A DNA stretch of 64,000 nucleotides, taken from the NCBI GenBank assembly GCA_002005325.1, contig CP017315.1, positions 1,178,001 through 1,242,000 on the forward strand. Direction: 5' to 3'. A model generated the notes under the pieces. It made no database searches. It was not told the origin of the DNA and worked only from the letters and a program-made list of their open reading frames with translations. This document shows, one piece after another, positions 35,173-43,031 of the stretch (its first letter is position 1; every line of letters starts with the position of its first letter). Origin of the DNA: Candidatus Tokpelaia hoelldoblerii. GTDB lineage: Bacteria > Pseudomonadota > Alphaproteobacteria > Rhizobiales > Rhizobiaceae. The position numbers and the translations under genes were made by a program.

Positions 35173-35622
35173 ATGTCAGTTTCAGTATTTTCAGCCGCGA
35201 AACATTTAGCAGAACGTTCCGGCTATTCTTTATCAAATTTGAAAATGCAAAAAATCCTTTATCTTGCCCATATGTTTTATATGGGGGAAAACGAGGGAAA
35301 ACCCCTCATAAGTGACCGGTTTGAGGCGTGGGATTATGGACCGGTTAACCCTGAGCTATATCATGAATTAAAAATTTATGGAGCAGAGCCGGTTGGTAAT
35401 ATCTTTCGTCAATATCCTGATTTGCCAGAGGGTGAAGAACGCTCAGCCATTGATGTAGTTTGTGATACTCTGCGTAATGTATCTGCAGGAAAGCTTGTTG
35501 CCGCGACCCATCAAAGAGATGGGGCTTGGGAGAAGCATTATCTACAGGGGATTAAGGGGAGGGTCATTCCTAACGAGGACATTCTTCAAGAATATAGGGA
35601 GAGGTTTGGAGGAAATGGCTAG
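35173..35622 (+). CDS. Panacea-domain (DUF4065, SocA/GepA-like) protein, putative antitoxin
   Basis: A 149-residue protein of the Panacea/DUF4065 family, which serves as antitoxin to many unrelated toxins and is common on prophages. Diagnostic segments are SLSNLKMQKILYLAHMFY, FEAWDYGPVNPELYHELK and THQRDGAWEKHY. ATG 35173 follows GGGGA with about 7 bases between. Its last codons overlap the next gene by 8 bases, a typical antitoxin-toxin arrangement. Codon and base use are more AT-rich than in the flanking genes, suggesting acquisition. Antitoxin function is inferred from family and context. Confidence 0.82.
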   Translation: MSVSVFSAAKHLAERSGYSLSNLKMQKILYLAHMFYMGENEGKPLISDRFEAWDYGPVNPELYHELKIYGAEPVGNIFRQYPDLPEGEERSAIDVVCDTLRNVSAGKLVAATHQRDGAWEKHYLQGIKGRVIPNEDILQEYRERFGGNG

Positions 35623-36106
35623 CAAGGAGGATGGTGGTACAGATGCTCCCCCAAGATCTCCAGAAAAGACACAAACTAGCAAGGGGGAAAAGCTTGGTGA
35701 TAAGAAGAGGGATATCACTTACCAACTGCGGGAAAAGGCGCAAGCCAGCCAGGATGCCAAATCTGGTCGTGAAGGATTGGGAATTTTTCTAAGAAACTTA
35801 CAAACTATCAAGGATGCTAACCCTGATGGTGAGACAGATACTCTCGCAAAACTTCAGGAAGAATTACAAGCTATCAAGGATGCCCGCAATGAAGACCGTT
35901 TCCTTTTCATCGTAGTTACTTTCTTTTTATTGGATGTTGTCTTTTTTTCAGTCTTGCCAAATATCAGTGGCCCTATTGCTCTTTTAGCTCTTCAACTTTT
36001 GATTCTCTTTCCCCTTGCAAAGCGGATGGGAATGCAAGAAATGGTTGAAATTCTTAATAAAATCCTCAATAGGGTGACCAACCATCTAGATAATAAAAAG
36101 AAATAG
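35615..36106 (+). CDS. Membrane protein of unknown function, candidate toxin partner of the Panacea gene
   Basis: A 163-residue protein not assigned to a family. Residues 1-90 are charged and hydrophilic and contain four degenerate copies of a Q-[TA]-[SI]-x-[GD]-[EA] motif (QTSKGE, QASQDA, QTIKDA, QAIKDA). Two membrane helices follow (about 95-112 and 120-137), then an amphipathic C-terminus ending in lysines. ATG 35615 has GGAGG at proper distance inside the upstream gene. Membrane toxins paired with Panacea antitoxins are known, which makes toxicity a reasonable but untested guess. Confidence 0.7.
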   Translation: MASKEDGGTDAPPRSPEKTQTSKGEKLGDKKRDITYQLREKAQASQDAKSGREGLGIFLRNLQTIKDANPDGETDTLAKLQEELQAIKDARNEDRFLFIVVTFFLLDVVFFSVLPNISGPIALLALQLLILFPLAKRMGMQEMVEILNKILNRVTNHLDNKKK

Positions 36107-36164
36107 CATTATGTAGAAAATGAAAATTGCCTCTCTCTGAAAAAGTTAGACAAAAGGTGTTGGC

Positions 36165-36248
36165 ATGTTGATAAGCCTAGCAGCCGCGCTTGTCGGCGGC
36201 TCAGTCGCTGCCTATTGGCAGAAAGTTGTTGTGTTTTTAAGGGGGTAA
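36165..36248 (+). CDS. Possible 27-residue hydrophobic peptide
   Basis: ATG 36165, with AAAGG 7 bases upstream, opens a frame of 27 codons. It begins MLISLAAALVGGSVAAYW and ends FLRG before TAA. It would form one membrane helix with a basic end, like small type I toxins or membrane regulators. It lies between the membrane-protein gene and the tRNA-Pro 3' end. Chance occurrence is not excluded. Confidence 0.35.
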   Translation: MLISLAAALVGGSVAAYWQKVVVFLRG

Positions 36249-36304
36249 ATTGGACGTATCGGTGCGCATAAAATTTTACAAATCATCTAACTTATTGAAA
36301 TCAT

Positions 36305-36381
36305 TGGTCGGAGTGATAGGATTTGAACCTACGACCCCCTCGTCCCGAACGAGGTGCGCTACCAGGCTGCGCTACACTCCG
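36305..36381 (-). tRNA. tRNA-Pro (anticodon CGG)
   Basis: A complete 77-base cloverleaf on the minus strand: acceptor CGGAGTG with CACTCCG, anticodon stem CCTCG/CGAGG with loop TTCGGGA giving anticodon CGG, T-arm GTAGG TTCAAAT CCTAT, discriminator A and an encoded CCA. Confidence 0.96.
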
Positions 36382-36399
36382 TAACCATCTGTGTCTGGG

Positions 36400-36428
36400 C
36401 TTATATCGCCCAAAACATCTTACCGCAA
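36400..36428 (-). promoter_or_regulatory. tRNA-Pro promoter
   Basis: TTGCGG (36423-36428), 17 bases, TATAAG (36400-36405) on the minus strand, 19 bases before the tRNA 5' end. Confidence 0.7.
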
Positions 36429-36435
36429 GTCATTT

Positions 36436-37227
36436 TTATGATTTTTTACCCGCCTGCTTCTCATTTTTTGAAATGCGGGCAAAAGCTTCATCCAAAGCCT
36501 GTTGCAAAGCCGCATCACCGCCCTTTCGCGAGAATAACTCCGCAATCAGTTCATTGGTGCCACCTTTGGTAGAATATTCACGCTCAAGCGTGGCAAAATC
36601 TGTATGGCCGTCCTTTGCCACATCGGACAGGCTGGAAAACAATGCCGTCAGATATTGCCATGCCCCTTCCTGCGTCAGGCCGTTTTCACGCAACCAGGAA
36701 TCACACAAACCGGCAAAGCGGAAATACACCCCCATCAGCGACCCGGCGGTCATAAACACATTGAACTGCTCTTCGCTCTGTGCTTCCACAACACCGCCAA
36801 TATGGGAGAAAATCGCCTGCAAGTCTTTATCAGCCGGAAAAATCGGCGTAGCGCTTTTATGTTCTGCCACAAAAGGCAGCGGCACAGCGCGCAACACCGG
36901 CACCTGATGATTGATCCAGCGCGCAACGGTGGCGCCTGGTGCGGTGGCGATAAATGTCACCAGCTTCTGCCCGTCACGGAAAACAAGGCCGCGCAAAGCT
37001 GTTTCAGCAATTTGCGCCCGCAAGGCGACAAACACCAGATCGGAGTGGTCAATCACATCCTGATTGTCTTTGGCAATGTTCACACAGGTAAAATCCCGCT
37101 CAAGCTTTTGCGCAATATCCTGGTTGCGGGGTGAAACCGTAATCTGCTCAACCACAAAATCTGATGTGCATATACCCCGCACAACCGCCTCAGTGATAAC
37201 ACCTGTTCCGATAAAACCGATACGCAT
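36436..37227 (-). CDS. proC: Pyrroline-5-carboxylate reductase family protein
   Basis: NAD(P)H-dependent reductase, last step of proline synthesis. The N-terminal Rossmann motif GFIGTGVITEAVVRG and the ProC-type C-terminal helix with STKGGTNELIAELF are present in 263 residues. It differs from classical ProC at the usual C-terminal TPGGTT motif, here STKGGTN. It may therefore be a paralogue, although the other proline genes in the window (proA, proB) are otherwise without a reductase. Confidence 0.82.
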   Translation of the reverse strand: MRIGFIGTGVITEAVVRGICTSDFVVEQITVSPRNQDIAQKLERDFTCVNIAKDNQDVIDHSDLVFVALRAQIAETALRGLVFRDGQKLVTFIATAPGATVARWINHQVPVLRAVPLPFVAEHKSATPIFPADKDLQAIFSHIGGVVEAQSEEQFNVFMTAGSLMGVYFRFAGLCDSWLRENGLTQEGAWQYLTALFSSLSDVAKDGHTDFATLEREYSTKGGTNELIAELFSRKGGDAALQQALDEAFARISKNEKQAGKKS

Positions 37228-37282
37228 GGTTTTTAAACCTTTTCATTTTCCAAAAGACCTGCCGGCAGCACAGAGCCCTGAC

Positions 37283-37302
37283 TTTTACTTTAAAAAGTAA
37301 AA
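37283..37302. repeat. AT-only palindrome between proC and rlmE
   Basis: TTTTACTTT, AA, AAAGTAAAA forms a perfect 9-base inverted repeat just after the rlmE stop and upstream of proC. It has no G/C-rich stem, so it is a weak terminator at best and could instead be a binding site. Confidence 0.4.
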
Positions 37303-37307
37303 TTTAA

Positions 37308-38018
37308 TCAGCCCTTGAAGCCTCTTGCCAGCAGATAAAGCTCAACCGATTCCGCCCGTGATGCCGGCGGTTTAACATGATGCACGGACTTAAAATTCTG
37401 TTTCAGCAGGGTCAGCAAAGAGTTTTCCGTTCCGCCCTGAAAGGTTTTGGTCAGAAAATGCCCGCCAGGCTTTAAAACAGAAATCGCAAAATCCGCCGCC
37501 ACTTCACACAAATGCACCGTGCGCAGATGATCGGTGCGCCGGTGCCCGGTGGTCGGTGCCGCCATATCGGAAATCACCAGATCAGGCTTGCCACCCAGCG
37601 CGTCGAGCAATTTCTGCGGCGCGTCATCATCAAGAAAATCCATTTCCAGCAAAATAACCCCGGGCAGCGGATCAACCGGCAGATAATCAATCCCCACCAC
37701 AGACGGCCTTTCATCATTTGAGCCGGCAATTGCCGCCGCAACCTGGCTCCAGCCGCCGGGCGCCGCACCAAGATCGATAATCTTCTGGCCCTTTTTCAGC
37801 AGCTTGTAGCGCTCGTCAATTTCAATCAGCTTATAGGCCGCGCGCGAGCGGTACCCGTCAACCCGTGACTGGTGCACATAAGGGTCATTCAAATGCCGTT
37901 CCAGCCAGCGCCGCGACGAGGCCTTGATAGTACCGGCTTTCTTTTTTACCCGTGTATGCAAAACCCGTGTGCCTGCCCCCCCACGGCCGCCGGTGGTGGT
38001 TTTACCTGTTTTTTTCAT
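37308..38018 (-). CDS. rlmE: 23S rRNA (uridine2552-2'-O)-methyltransferase
   Basis: RrmJ/FtsJ-type methyltransferase for the ribosomal A loop. The SAM-binding motif IDLGAAPGGWSQ and the catalytic K-D-K-E residues (Lys in SRAAYKLIEID, Asp in SDMAAP, Lys in LTKTFQGG, Glu in SRAESVELYL) are present. ATG 38018 (MKKTGKTTT, 236 residues) overlaps the end of ppx by 17 bases. A frame extending to 38066 has less support. Confidence 0.94.
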   Translation of the reverse strand: MKKTGKTTTGGRGGAGTRVLHTRVKKKAGTIKASSRRWLERHLNDPYVHQSRVDGYRSRAAYKLIEIDERYKLLKKGQKIIDLGAAPGGWSQVAAAIAGSNDERPSVVGIDYLPVDPLPGVILLEMDFLDDDAPQKLLDALGGKPDLVISDMAAPTTGHRRTDHLRTVHLCEVAADFAISVLKPGGHFLTKTFQGGTENSLLTLLKQNFKSVHHVKPPASRAESVELYLLARGFKG

Positions 38019-39105
38019 TGCGCCGCTGCCTTGCCGGAGTGTTGTTATATGCCCGCCGCGCGCCATAGCGTGGCCGCCGCCATGCTCCTGCCCGCGACAT
38101 AAGTTCGGTCAAAATACCTTCCCGCAGGCCGCGGTCCGCCACACGCAGGCGCGATTGCGGCCACAGGGCGCGAATCGCTTCCAGAATGGCGCAGCCTGCC
38201 AGAACAAGATCCGCCCGCCCCTCACCGATACATGGATTGGCCAGACGCTGCTGCATATCCCATGACAGCAGCACATCAGTCATCCGGGTGATATCAGTGC
38301 TGTCAAGCCACATACCGTCAACACGGCGGCGGTCATAGCGGTCAAGCTTTAAATGAATACCGGCAAGCGTTGTTACCGTGCCGGACGTGCCGAGCAAATG
38401 AAAATTCGGACCGCGCGCCAGATGGTCAAGCTTGTCACGGCCGGCAAACTGTTCAAGCAAGCCAGTGACATAAGCCTTCATTTTGAAAAAATTGTCCTGT
38501 GTCACAATTTCACCGCCAAAACGCTCGGCCAGCGTGACAACCCCGACCGGCAGGGATGTCCAGGCGATGATATGCTCAGCCAGCCGCGGTGAGCGATATT
38601 TGGAAACATCAATCAGGGCAATTTCGGAAGAACCGCCGCCAATATCAAACAGCACAACAGCCTCGGTTTCCTGTTCAACCAGCGTGCCACAGCCTGAAAC
38701 AGCAAGCCGCGCTTCCGTTTCCCGGTCAACCACTTCCAGTTGCAACCCTGTTTCCTTGCGCACACGCTCAATAAATTCCGCCCCGTTATCGGCAAGACGG
38801 CAGGCTTCTGTTGCAATCAGCCGCTGGTGGCTGATATCGGCCTGTTCCAAACGTTCACGGCATATTTTCAAGGCGGCAATGGCGCGTCCCATCGCCTCGC
38901 TGCTCAGCCGTTTTGTCCGGCTCAGTCCTTCACCCAGCCGCACAATACGTGAAAAACCGTCCACCACCCGGAAATATCCGGGGCGTGTCGGGCGGGCAAT
39001 CAGCAGACGGCAATTATTGGTGCCAAGATCAAGCGCGGCATAAAGCCCGCCGGAATGGCTTGCCTTACCAGGTTTTACCGCTTTTTGCCTTTTGCCTTTA
39101 TACAT
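38002..39105 (-). CDS. ppx: Exopolyphosphatase/guanosine pentaphosphatase family protein
   Basis: Ppx/GppA phosphatase that degrades polyphosphate or pppGpp. The ASKHA fold motifs are ALDLGTNNCRLLIA (phosphate 1) and LFDIGGGSSEIAL (phosphate 2). The protein stops after the second actin-like domain, without the HD domain of E. coli Ppx, as in other Rhizobiales. ATG 39105 (367 residues, MYKGKRQK) has AGGG 7 bases away. The frame stays open to ATG 39342, and rhizobial orthologues often have basic N-terminal extensions, so a longer protein is possible. It precedes rlmE, the common pair. Confidence 0.88.
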   Translation of the reverse strand: MYKGKRQKAVKPGKASHSGGLYAALDLGTNNCRLLIARPTRPGYFRVVDGFSRIVRLGEGLSRTKRLSSEAMGRAIAALKICRERLEQADISHQRLIATEACRLADNGAEFIERVRKETGLQLEVVDRETEARLAVSGCGTLVEQETEAVVLFDIGGGSSEIALIDVSKYRSPRLAEHIIAWTSLPVGVVTLAERFGGEIVTQDNFFKMKAYVTGLLEQFAGRDKLDHLARGPNFHLLGTSGTVTTLAGIHLKLDRYDRRRVDGMWLDSTDITRMTDVLLSWDMQQRLANPCIGEGRADLVLAGCAILEAIRALWPQSRLRVADRGLREGILTELMSRAGAWRRPRYGARRAYNNTPARQRRNEKNR

Positions 39106-39168
39106 GTTCTTACCCTGTGTGCGGGCAAGACTTCCGGTCTTTTGCGTCACTGCGGCTTCTTCACAGCG

Positions 39169-39199
39169 GGCGGCTGTCAGCCGCCGTTTTTTCTGTTTT
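39169..39199 (+). terminator. Plus-strand terminator-like hairpin opposite the ppx leader
   Basis: GGCGGCTG-T-CAGCCGCC (39169-39185) followed by GTTTTTTCTGTTTT is a strong intrinsic-terminator shape on the plus strand, but no plus-strand gene precedes it. It may end a small antisense RNA. Otherwise the gap 39106-39576 holds only the possible ppx N-terminal extension and the tRNA-Gln promoter. Confidence 0.5.
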
Positions 39200-39512
39200 A
39201 CAGGGCACCCCACCCCATGCGAAGAAACAATATCGCCGGTGCAATCGCTCTCTTGACCAATATGCAACACTGCAGCATCGTAAACCTTCTCATCAAGGGA
39301 ACCCCGTACATACCCTCTCGGGCCTGTATTGGACGGAGTCATCTTTCCAAATCTTTCAGGCACGGCCGACTCTGTACATACAGATATATCCGGCTGGCGC
39401 CAAATCCGTTTCAGTTGCCGCCAGTATAACAAAATTCGCGTCTTTTACCAATCCTAAATCTGCAATCGGCATATTTTGCCAAAATTTCATGGCGGTTTGG
39501 TGCATTTTTAAC

Positions 39513-39540
39513 TTGAACCATACGCTTAATATGCTAAAAG
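39513..39540 (+). promoter_or_regulatory. Candidate tRNA-Gln promoter
   Basis: TTGAAC (39513-39518), 16 bases, TAAAAG (39535-39540), about 36 bases before the tRNA. Confidence 0.45.
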
Positions 39541-39576
39541 ACCATCCACAGACGGTGATGATCATCATCACCATAC

Positions 39577-39650
39577 TGGGGAATAGTTTAAGGGTAGAAC
39601 AGCGGACTCTGACTCCGCTAGTCTTGGTTCGAATCCAGGTTCCCCAGCCA
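39577..39650 (+). tRNA. tRNA-Gln (anticodon CTG)
   Basis: A 74-base cloverleaf: acceptor TGGGGAA with TTCCCCA, anticodon stem GCGGA/TCCGC with loop CTCTGAC giving anticodon CTG, T-arm CTTGG TTCGAAT CCAGG, discriminator G, encoded CCA. Confidence 0.96.
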
Positions 39651-39697
39651 GATAGCATCCTGATATTTTAAATTTGCCGGCCAGATATTGTTTCTTC

Positions 39698-40594
39698 TCA
39701 TTTGTCAGGAGCGCCCTCCACCGAGCCGAATTCTGATACCAGTTGAACAAATGCGCGCGCCGCAACCGTCTGATATGCGCCTTTTCTTTGTAACAGAGCG
39801 ACAGTTCTTTGTAACAGGGCCGGTTCCAGATCTATAACGCAAACACCTTTCCGGTTCCCTCCCGTCTGTGCAGGCAACAGGGTAGAAAGCCGCGTCTTGC
39901 GAACCAGTTCAATAACAGCATCAAGTGAATTCACTTCAGCCAGAACATGCGGCGACAAACCATTCTGGCGGCAAGCCTCATCAATCTGCCCCCGCGTGGC
40001 AAAGGCCGGGCTTAACAGCACCATGTTTTCATCCTGCAGGGCTTCAAGCGGCATTGTTTCATGCCGCGCACAGGGATGCTGCCCGCCAACCACAAGCGCC
40101 AGCGCCTCAGCCCATAAGGGCTGCACTTCAATATCATCCGCATTGTTTCCGGCAAATGCAATTCCAAGATCAAAAACATCATCCCCAATCAATTTTTCAA
40201 TCTGTTCTTGCGGCATTTCCTCAATAACCAGCCGGATATTCGGATAAAGATTATGGAATTTTCCAACCAGAGGGCCAATAAGATATGTCGAAAAGCTCGG
40301 CGTTACGGCAATATGCAGGGTACCGCGGCTCAAATTCGCCACATCATGGATCGCCCGCCTGCCCTTTTCCAGAGTTTGTTCAACCTGCTGCGCATAATGG
40401 CGATAAACCTCACCGGCATCGGTTAAACGGACAGTACGCCCGGACCGGTCAAACAATTGCACGCCAAGCATATCTTCCACTTGTCTGATCTGTTGCGACA
40501 AAGCCGGCTGCGATACATGCAGTGCCGTTGCAGCACGTGTAAAACTGCCATGTTCAGCCACAGCAAGGAAATAATGGATATGACGTAACAGCAT
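39698..40594 (-). CDS. cynR: LysR-type transcriptional regulator, CynR-like
   Basis: DNA-binding regulator of 299 residues. The N-terminal winged helix-turn-helix (HYFLAVAEHGSFTRAATAL, then HVSQPALSQQIRQVE) is followed by a periplasmic-binding-protein-like effector domain. ATG 40594 is chosen: AGG lies 6 bases upstream and the HTH begins there. It is divergent from the carbonic anhydrase and cyanase genes, the arrangement of the E. coli cyn system. Cyanate-dependent activation is therefore likely but inferred. Confidence 0.88.
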   Translation of the reverse strand: MLLRHIHYFLAVAEHGSFTRAATALHVSQPALSQQIRQVEDMLGVQLFDRSGRTVRLTDAGEVYRHYAQQVEQTLEKGRRAIHDVANLSRGTLHIAVTPSFSTYLIGPLVGKFHNLYPNIRLVIEEMPQEQIEKLIGDDVFDLGIAFAGNNADDIEVQPLWAEALALVVGGQHPCARHETMPLEALQDENMVLLSPAFATRGQIDEACRQNGLSPHVLAEVNSLDAVIELVRKTRLSTLLPAQTGGNRKGVCVIDLEPALLQRTVALLQRKGAYQTVAARAFVQLVSEFGSVEGAPDK

Positions 40595-40614
40595 GATAAA
40601 CCTATAAGGAAAAC

Positions 40615-40632
40615 TTATAAAAATTATTATAA
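40615..40632. promoter_or_regulatory. Candidate LysR-type binding site between cynR and cynT
   Basis: TTATAA, 6 bases, TTATAA gives an 18-base dyad in the AT-rich 111-base divergent gap, with another TATAAG-containing stretch just upstream (40603). Placement fits a CynR operator. Confidence 0.4.
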
Positions 40633-40705
40633 ATCGATATTTTACCTTATGGAAAGAATCTGCCAGTTTCAAGCCATCAACAAATGATATGGAATAAAAA
40701 ATACC

Positions 40706-41365
40706 ATGAGAGATATTGTTAAAGGCTTCCTGAAATTTCAGTGCGAAGCTTACCCCAAACGCGTGGAATTGTTTAAAAACCTTTCCAATCAGCAGGAACC
40801 GCACACTTTGTTTATTTCCTGCTCTGACAGCCGCCTTATACCGGAACTGGTGACCCAGCAGGAACCGGGAGAACTTTTTGTCATCCGCAATGCCGGTAAT
40901 ATTGTCCCCTCTTACGGGCCGGAACCGGGCGGTGTTTCTGCTTCTGTTGAATATGCTGTATCGGCTCTGCGCGTTTCCGACATTGTCATTTGCGGTCATT
41001 CAGACTGTGGCGCCATGACGGCTATCGCAACCTGCAAATGCATGGATCATATGCCTGCCGTCAAACACTGGCTGCATTATGCAGATTCTGCCCGTGTTGT
41101 TCATGAAGCACGCGACTATAAAGACGAGCAGGAACAAATTGCATCGATGGTGCGGGAAAATGTCATCGCACAATTGACCAATATACAGACCCACCCCTCA
41201 GTCCGGCTGGCCCTGGCAGAAGGACGCGTCCGCCTGCATGGTTGGGTTTACGCTATCGAAAGCGGTTCTATCGAAACATATAATGGCCAAACCGGCACTT
41301 TTGTCCCTTTGGCGAAGAACCCTTTTGTTTGTGCAACGCCTGTTGAACCTCAGCAAGCGATGTAA
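40706..41365 (+). CDS. cynT: Beta-class carbonic anhydrase
   Basis: Interconverts CO2 and bicarbonate, which cyanase consumes as co-substrate. Zinc ligands are Cys39 (SCSDSR, with the Asp41-Arg43 dyad), His98 and Cys101 (GHSDCGAM). The 219 residues match CynT. Its Shine-Dalgarno is poor. It lies 37 bases before cynS and divergent from cynR, forming a cyanate-degradation unit. Confidence 0.95.
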   Translation: MRDIVKGFLKFQCEAYPKRVELFKNLSNQQEPHTLFISCSDSRLIPELVTQQEPGELFVIRNAGNIVPSYGPEPGGVSASVEYAVSALRVSDIVICGHSDCGAMTAIATCKCMDHMPAVKHWLHYADSARVVHEARDYKDEQEQIASMVRENVIAQLTNIQTHPSVRLALAEGRVRLHGWVYAIESGSIETYNGQTGTFVPLAKNPFVCATPVEPQQAM

Positions 41366-41402
41366 AATTTTTCACGTTTCATCAAAAAGAAAGGTAATCA
41401 CG

Positions 41403-41873
41403 ATGATACAATCTCAAACCAGCCAAACAGCCCGCCAGATGTTGACAGAAACAATTCTGGCTTCAAAAGCAAGGAAAGACCTGTCCTTTGCGCAGATCGC
41501 AGAAGGAACAGGCCTCAGCGAAGCATTTGTCACGGCCGCCCTGCTTGGCCAGCACCCCCTGCCCGCTGATACGGCAAAGCAGGTTGGCAGCAAGCTGGAT
41601 CTGGATGAAGATGCAATTCTGCTGTTGCAGGCGATCCCGCTGCGCGGCAGCATTGAAGACCGCGTTCCGACCGATCCGACTGTCTACCGCTTTTATGAAA
41701 TGCTCCAGGTTTATGGGACAACCCTTAAAGCACTGGTGCATGAAAAGTTTGGCGATGGCATCATCAGTGCTATCAATTTCAAGCTCGATATCAAAAAGGT
41801 TGAAGATCCGGACGGCGGCCATCGCGCTGTGGTAACACTGGACGGCAAGTATCTGCCAACAAAACCGTTCTAA
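41403..41873 (+). CDS. cynS: Cyanate hydratase (cyanase)
   Basis: Converts cyanate and bicarbonate to ammonia and CO2, for detoxification and nitrogen supply. The 156 residues have an N-terminal POU-like helical domain and the C-terminal decamer domain. Catalytic Arg96, Glu99 (YRFYEMLQVYG) and Ser122 (GDGIISAINF) fall at the canonical numbers. ATG 41403 follows AAAGG by 9 bases. An upstream open frame to 41238 overlaps cynT and is not used. Confidence 0.97.
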   Translation: MIQSQTSQTARQMLTETILASKARKDLSFAQIAEGTGLSEAFVTAALLGQHPLPADTAKQVGSKLDLDEDAILLLQAIPLRGSIEDRVPTDPTVYRFYEMLQVYGTTLKALVHEKFGDGIISAINFKLDIKKVEDPDGGHRAVVTLDGKYLPTKPF

Positions 41874-41911
41874 AACTTTAAAACAGGCAGGCGAGCCCTC
41901 TGCCTGCCTGT

Positions 41912-42811
41912 TTATTCCCGCTGCAAGGCTGTGCGGACATGGCCGTTTGCCTGTACCAGCAAAGATTCTGCCCGACCGCGCCCGCATTGCGCCAGCAGCA
42001 TGACAATGGCGACCTTCACCTGCCCGCCTGCGGCTTCAATGGCAACCCGCGCTTCTTCCTGCGCAACACCGGTTGCTTCAACAACAATAGTCTCTGCCCG
42101 CCGGTGCAGTTTCTCATTGCTCTGCACAACATCGACCATCAAGTTCTGATACGCCTTGCCGCTTAGCACCATCGAAGCGGTGGAAATCATATTCAGCACC
42201 ATTTTCTGCACTGTTCCGGCTTTCAGCCGGGTGGAGCCTGTCAGCACTTCCGCTCCGGCAATCACCTCAATAGCGCATTGCACAATCCGCCCTGCCGGTG
42301 AAGCGGCATTACAACTGATTGCCGCCGTATGGCAGCCCAGTTCTGTAGCATAAGCAAGGCCGCCAAGGACATAAGGGGTGCGCCCGCTGGCCGCAATCCC
42401 CACCACCACATCTACAGCTTTAAGGTTACAAGCCTGCAAATCGTATCTGCCAAGATTTTCGTCATCTTCCGCCCCCTCGGCAGCACTGCGCAGGGCAACA
42501 TCGCCACCGGCAATCAGCCCGACGATCTGTTCAGGCGGTACACCGAATGTCGGCGGGCATTCAGACGCATCCAGCACCCCCAATCGCCCGCTGGTGCCAG
42601 CCCCCATATAAATCAGCCGCCCGCCCTGCCCGAATGCTGCCGCTGCCCATTCCGCCACCTGGGCAATGGCGCCAAGCGCAGGCTGCACCGCCTTGGCCAG
42701 ACCGGCATCTTCCGCATTCATCGCCGTTACAATTTGCAATGCAGACCAGATATCCAGATCCATCGTCTTACGGTTTCTGCTTTCTGTCATCATCATTTTA
42801 AAATGCATCAT
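41912..42811 (-). CDS. murQ: N-acetylmuramic acid 6-phosphate etherase
   Basis: Cleaves the lactyl ether of MurNAc-6-phosphate to give GlcNAc-6-phosphate in cell-wall recycling. The SIS domain has GAGTSGRLGVLDASECPPTFG, with the catalytic Glu in SECPPTFG. GSTRLKAGTVQKMVLNMIST and a C-terminal helical part follow. 299 residues. A GGGGA lies a few bases before a cluster of ATGs at the start, so the exact initiation codon is open. No MurNAc kinase or PTS gene is adjacent. Confidence 0.94.
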   Translation of the reverse strand: MMHFKMMMTESRNRKTMDLDIWSALQIVTAMNAEDAGLAKAVQPALGAIAQVAEWAAAAFGQGGRLIYMGAGTSGRLGVLDASECPPTFGVPPEQIVGLIAGGDVALRSAAEGAEDDENLGRYDLQACNLKAVDVVVGIAASGRTPYVLGGLAYATELGCHTAAISCNAASPAGRIVQCAIEVIAGAEVLTGSTRLKAGTVQKMVLNMISTASMVLSGKAYQNLMVDVVQSNEKLHRRAETIVVEATGVAQEEARVAIEAAGGQVKVAIVMLLAQCGRGRAESLLVQANGHVRTALQRE

Positions 42812-42976
42812 TAAGTCCCCAAAATTGCAAACGGATATGAAAACAATGCCCCGTCGCTGTTTTATATTTTATCATACCGATATGGAGCGCCCAAACAGCG
42901 TTACAAGCACAGGGCCTTGCCCCAAGCCTTGTTATCGCCTGCAGTCAGTATCCTGCAATACAAGCGCCTTAAAGCA

Positions 42977-43007
42977 AAAAGCCCGACAGAAACTCTGTCG
43001 GGCTTTT
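42977..43007. terminator. Terminator of the cyo operon
   Basis: AAAAGCCCGACAGA, 3-base loop, TCTGTCGGGCTTTT is a perfect 14-base stem with T runs on both strands. It closes cyoABCD 25 bases after cyoD. The rest of 42812-43031 shows nothing else. Confidence 0.92.
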
Positions 43008-43031
43008 CACTCTTTTATCCGGCAAGCAATC

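Noticed and set aside
40595..40999. Long N-terminal extension of CynR
   Set aside because: The frame runs through the divergent promoter into cynT. The helix-turn-helix and Shine-Dalgarno fix the start at 40594.
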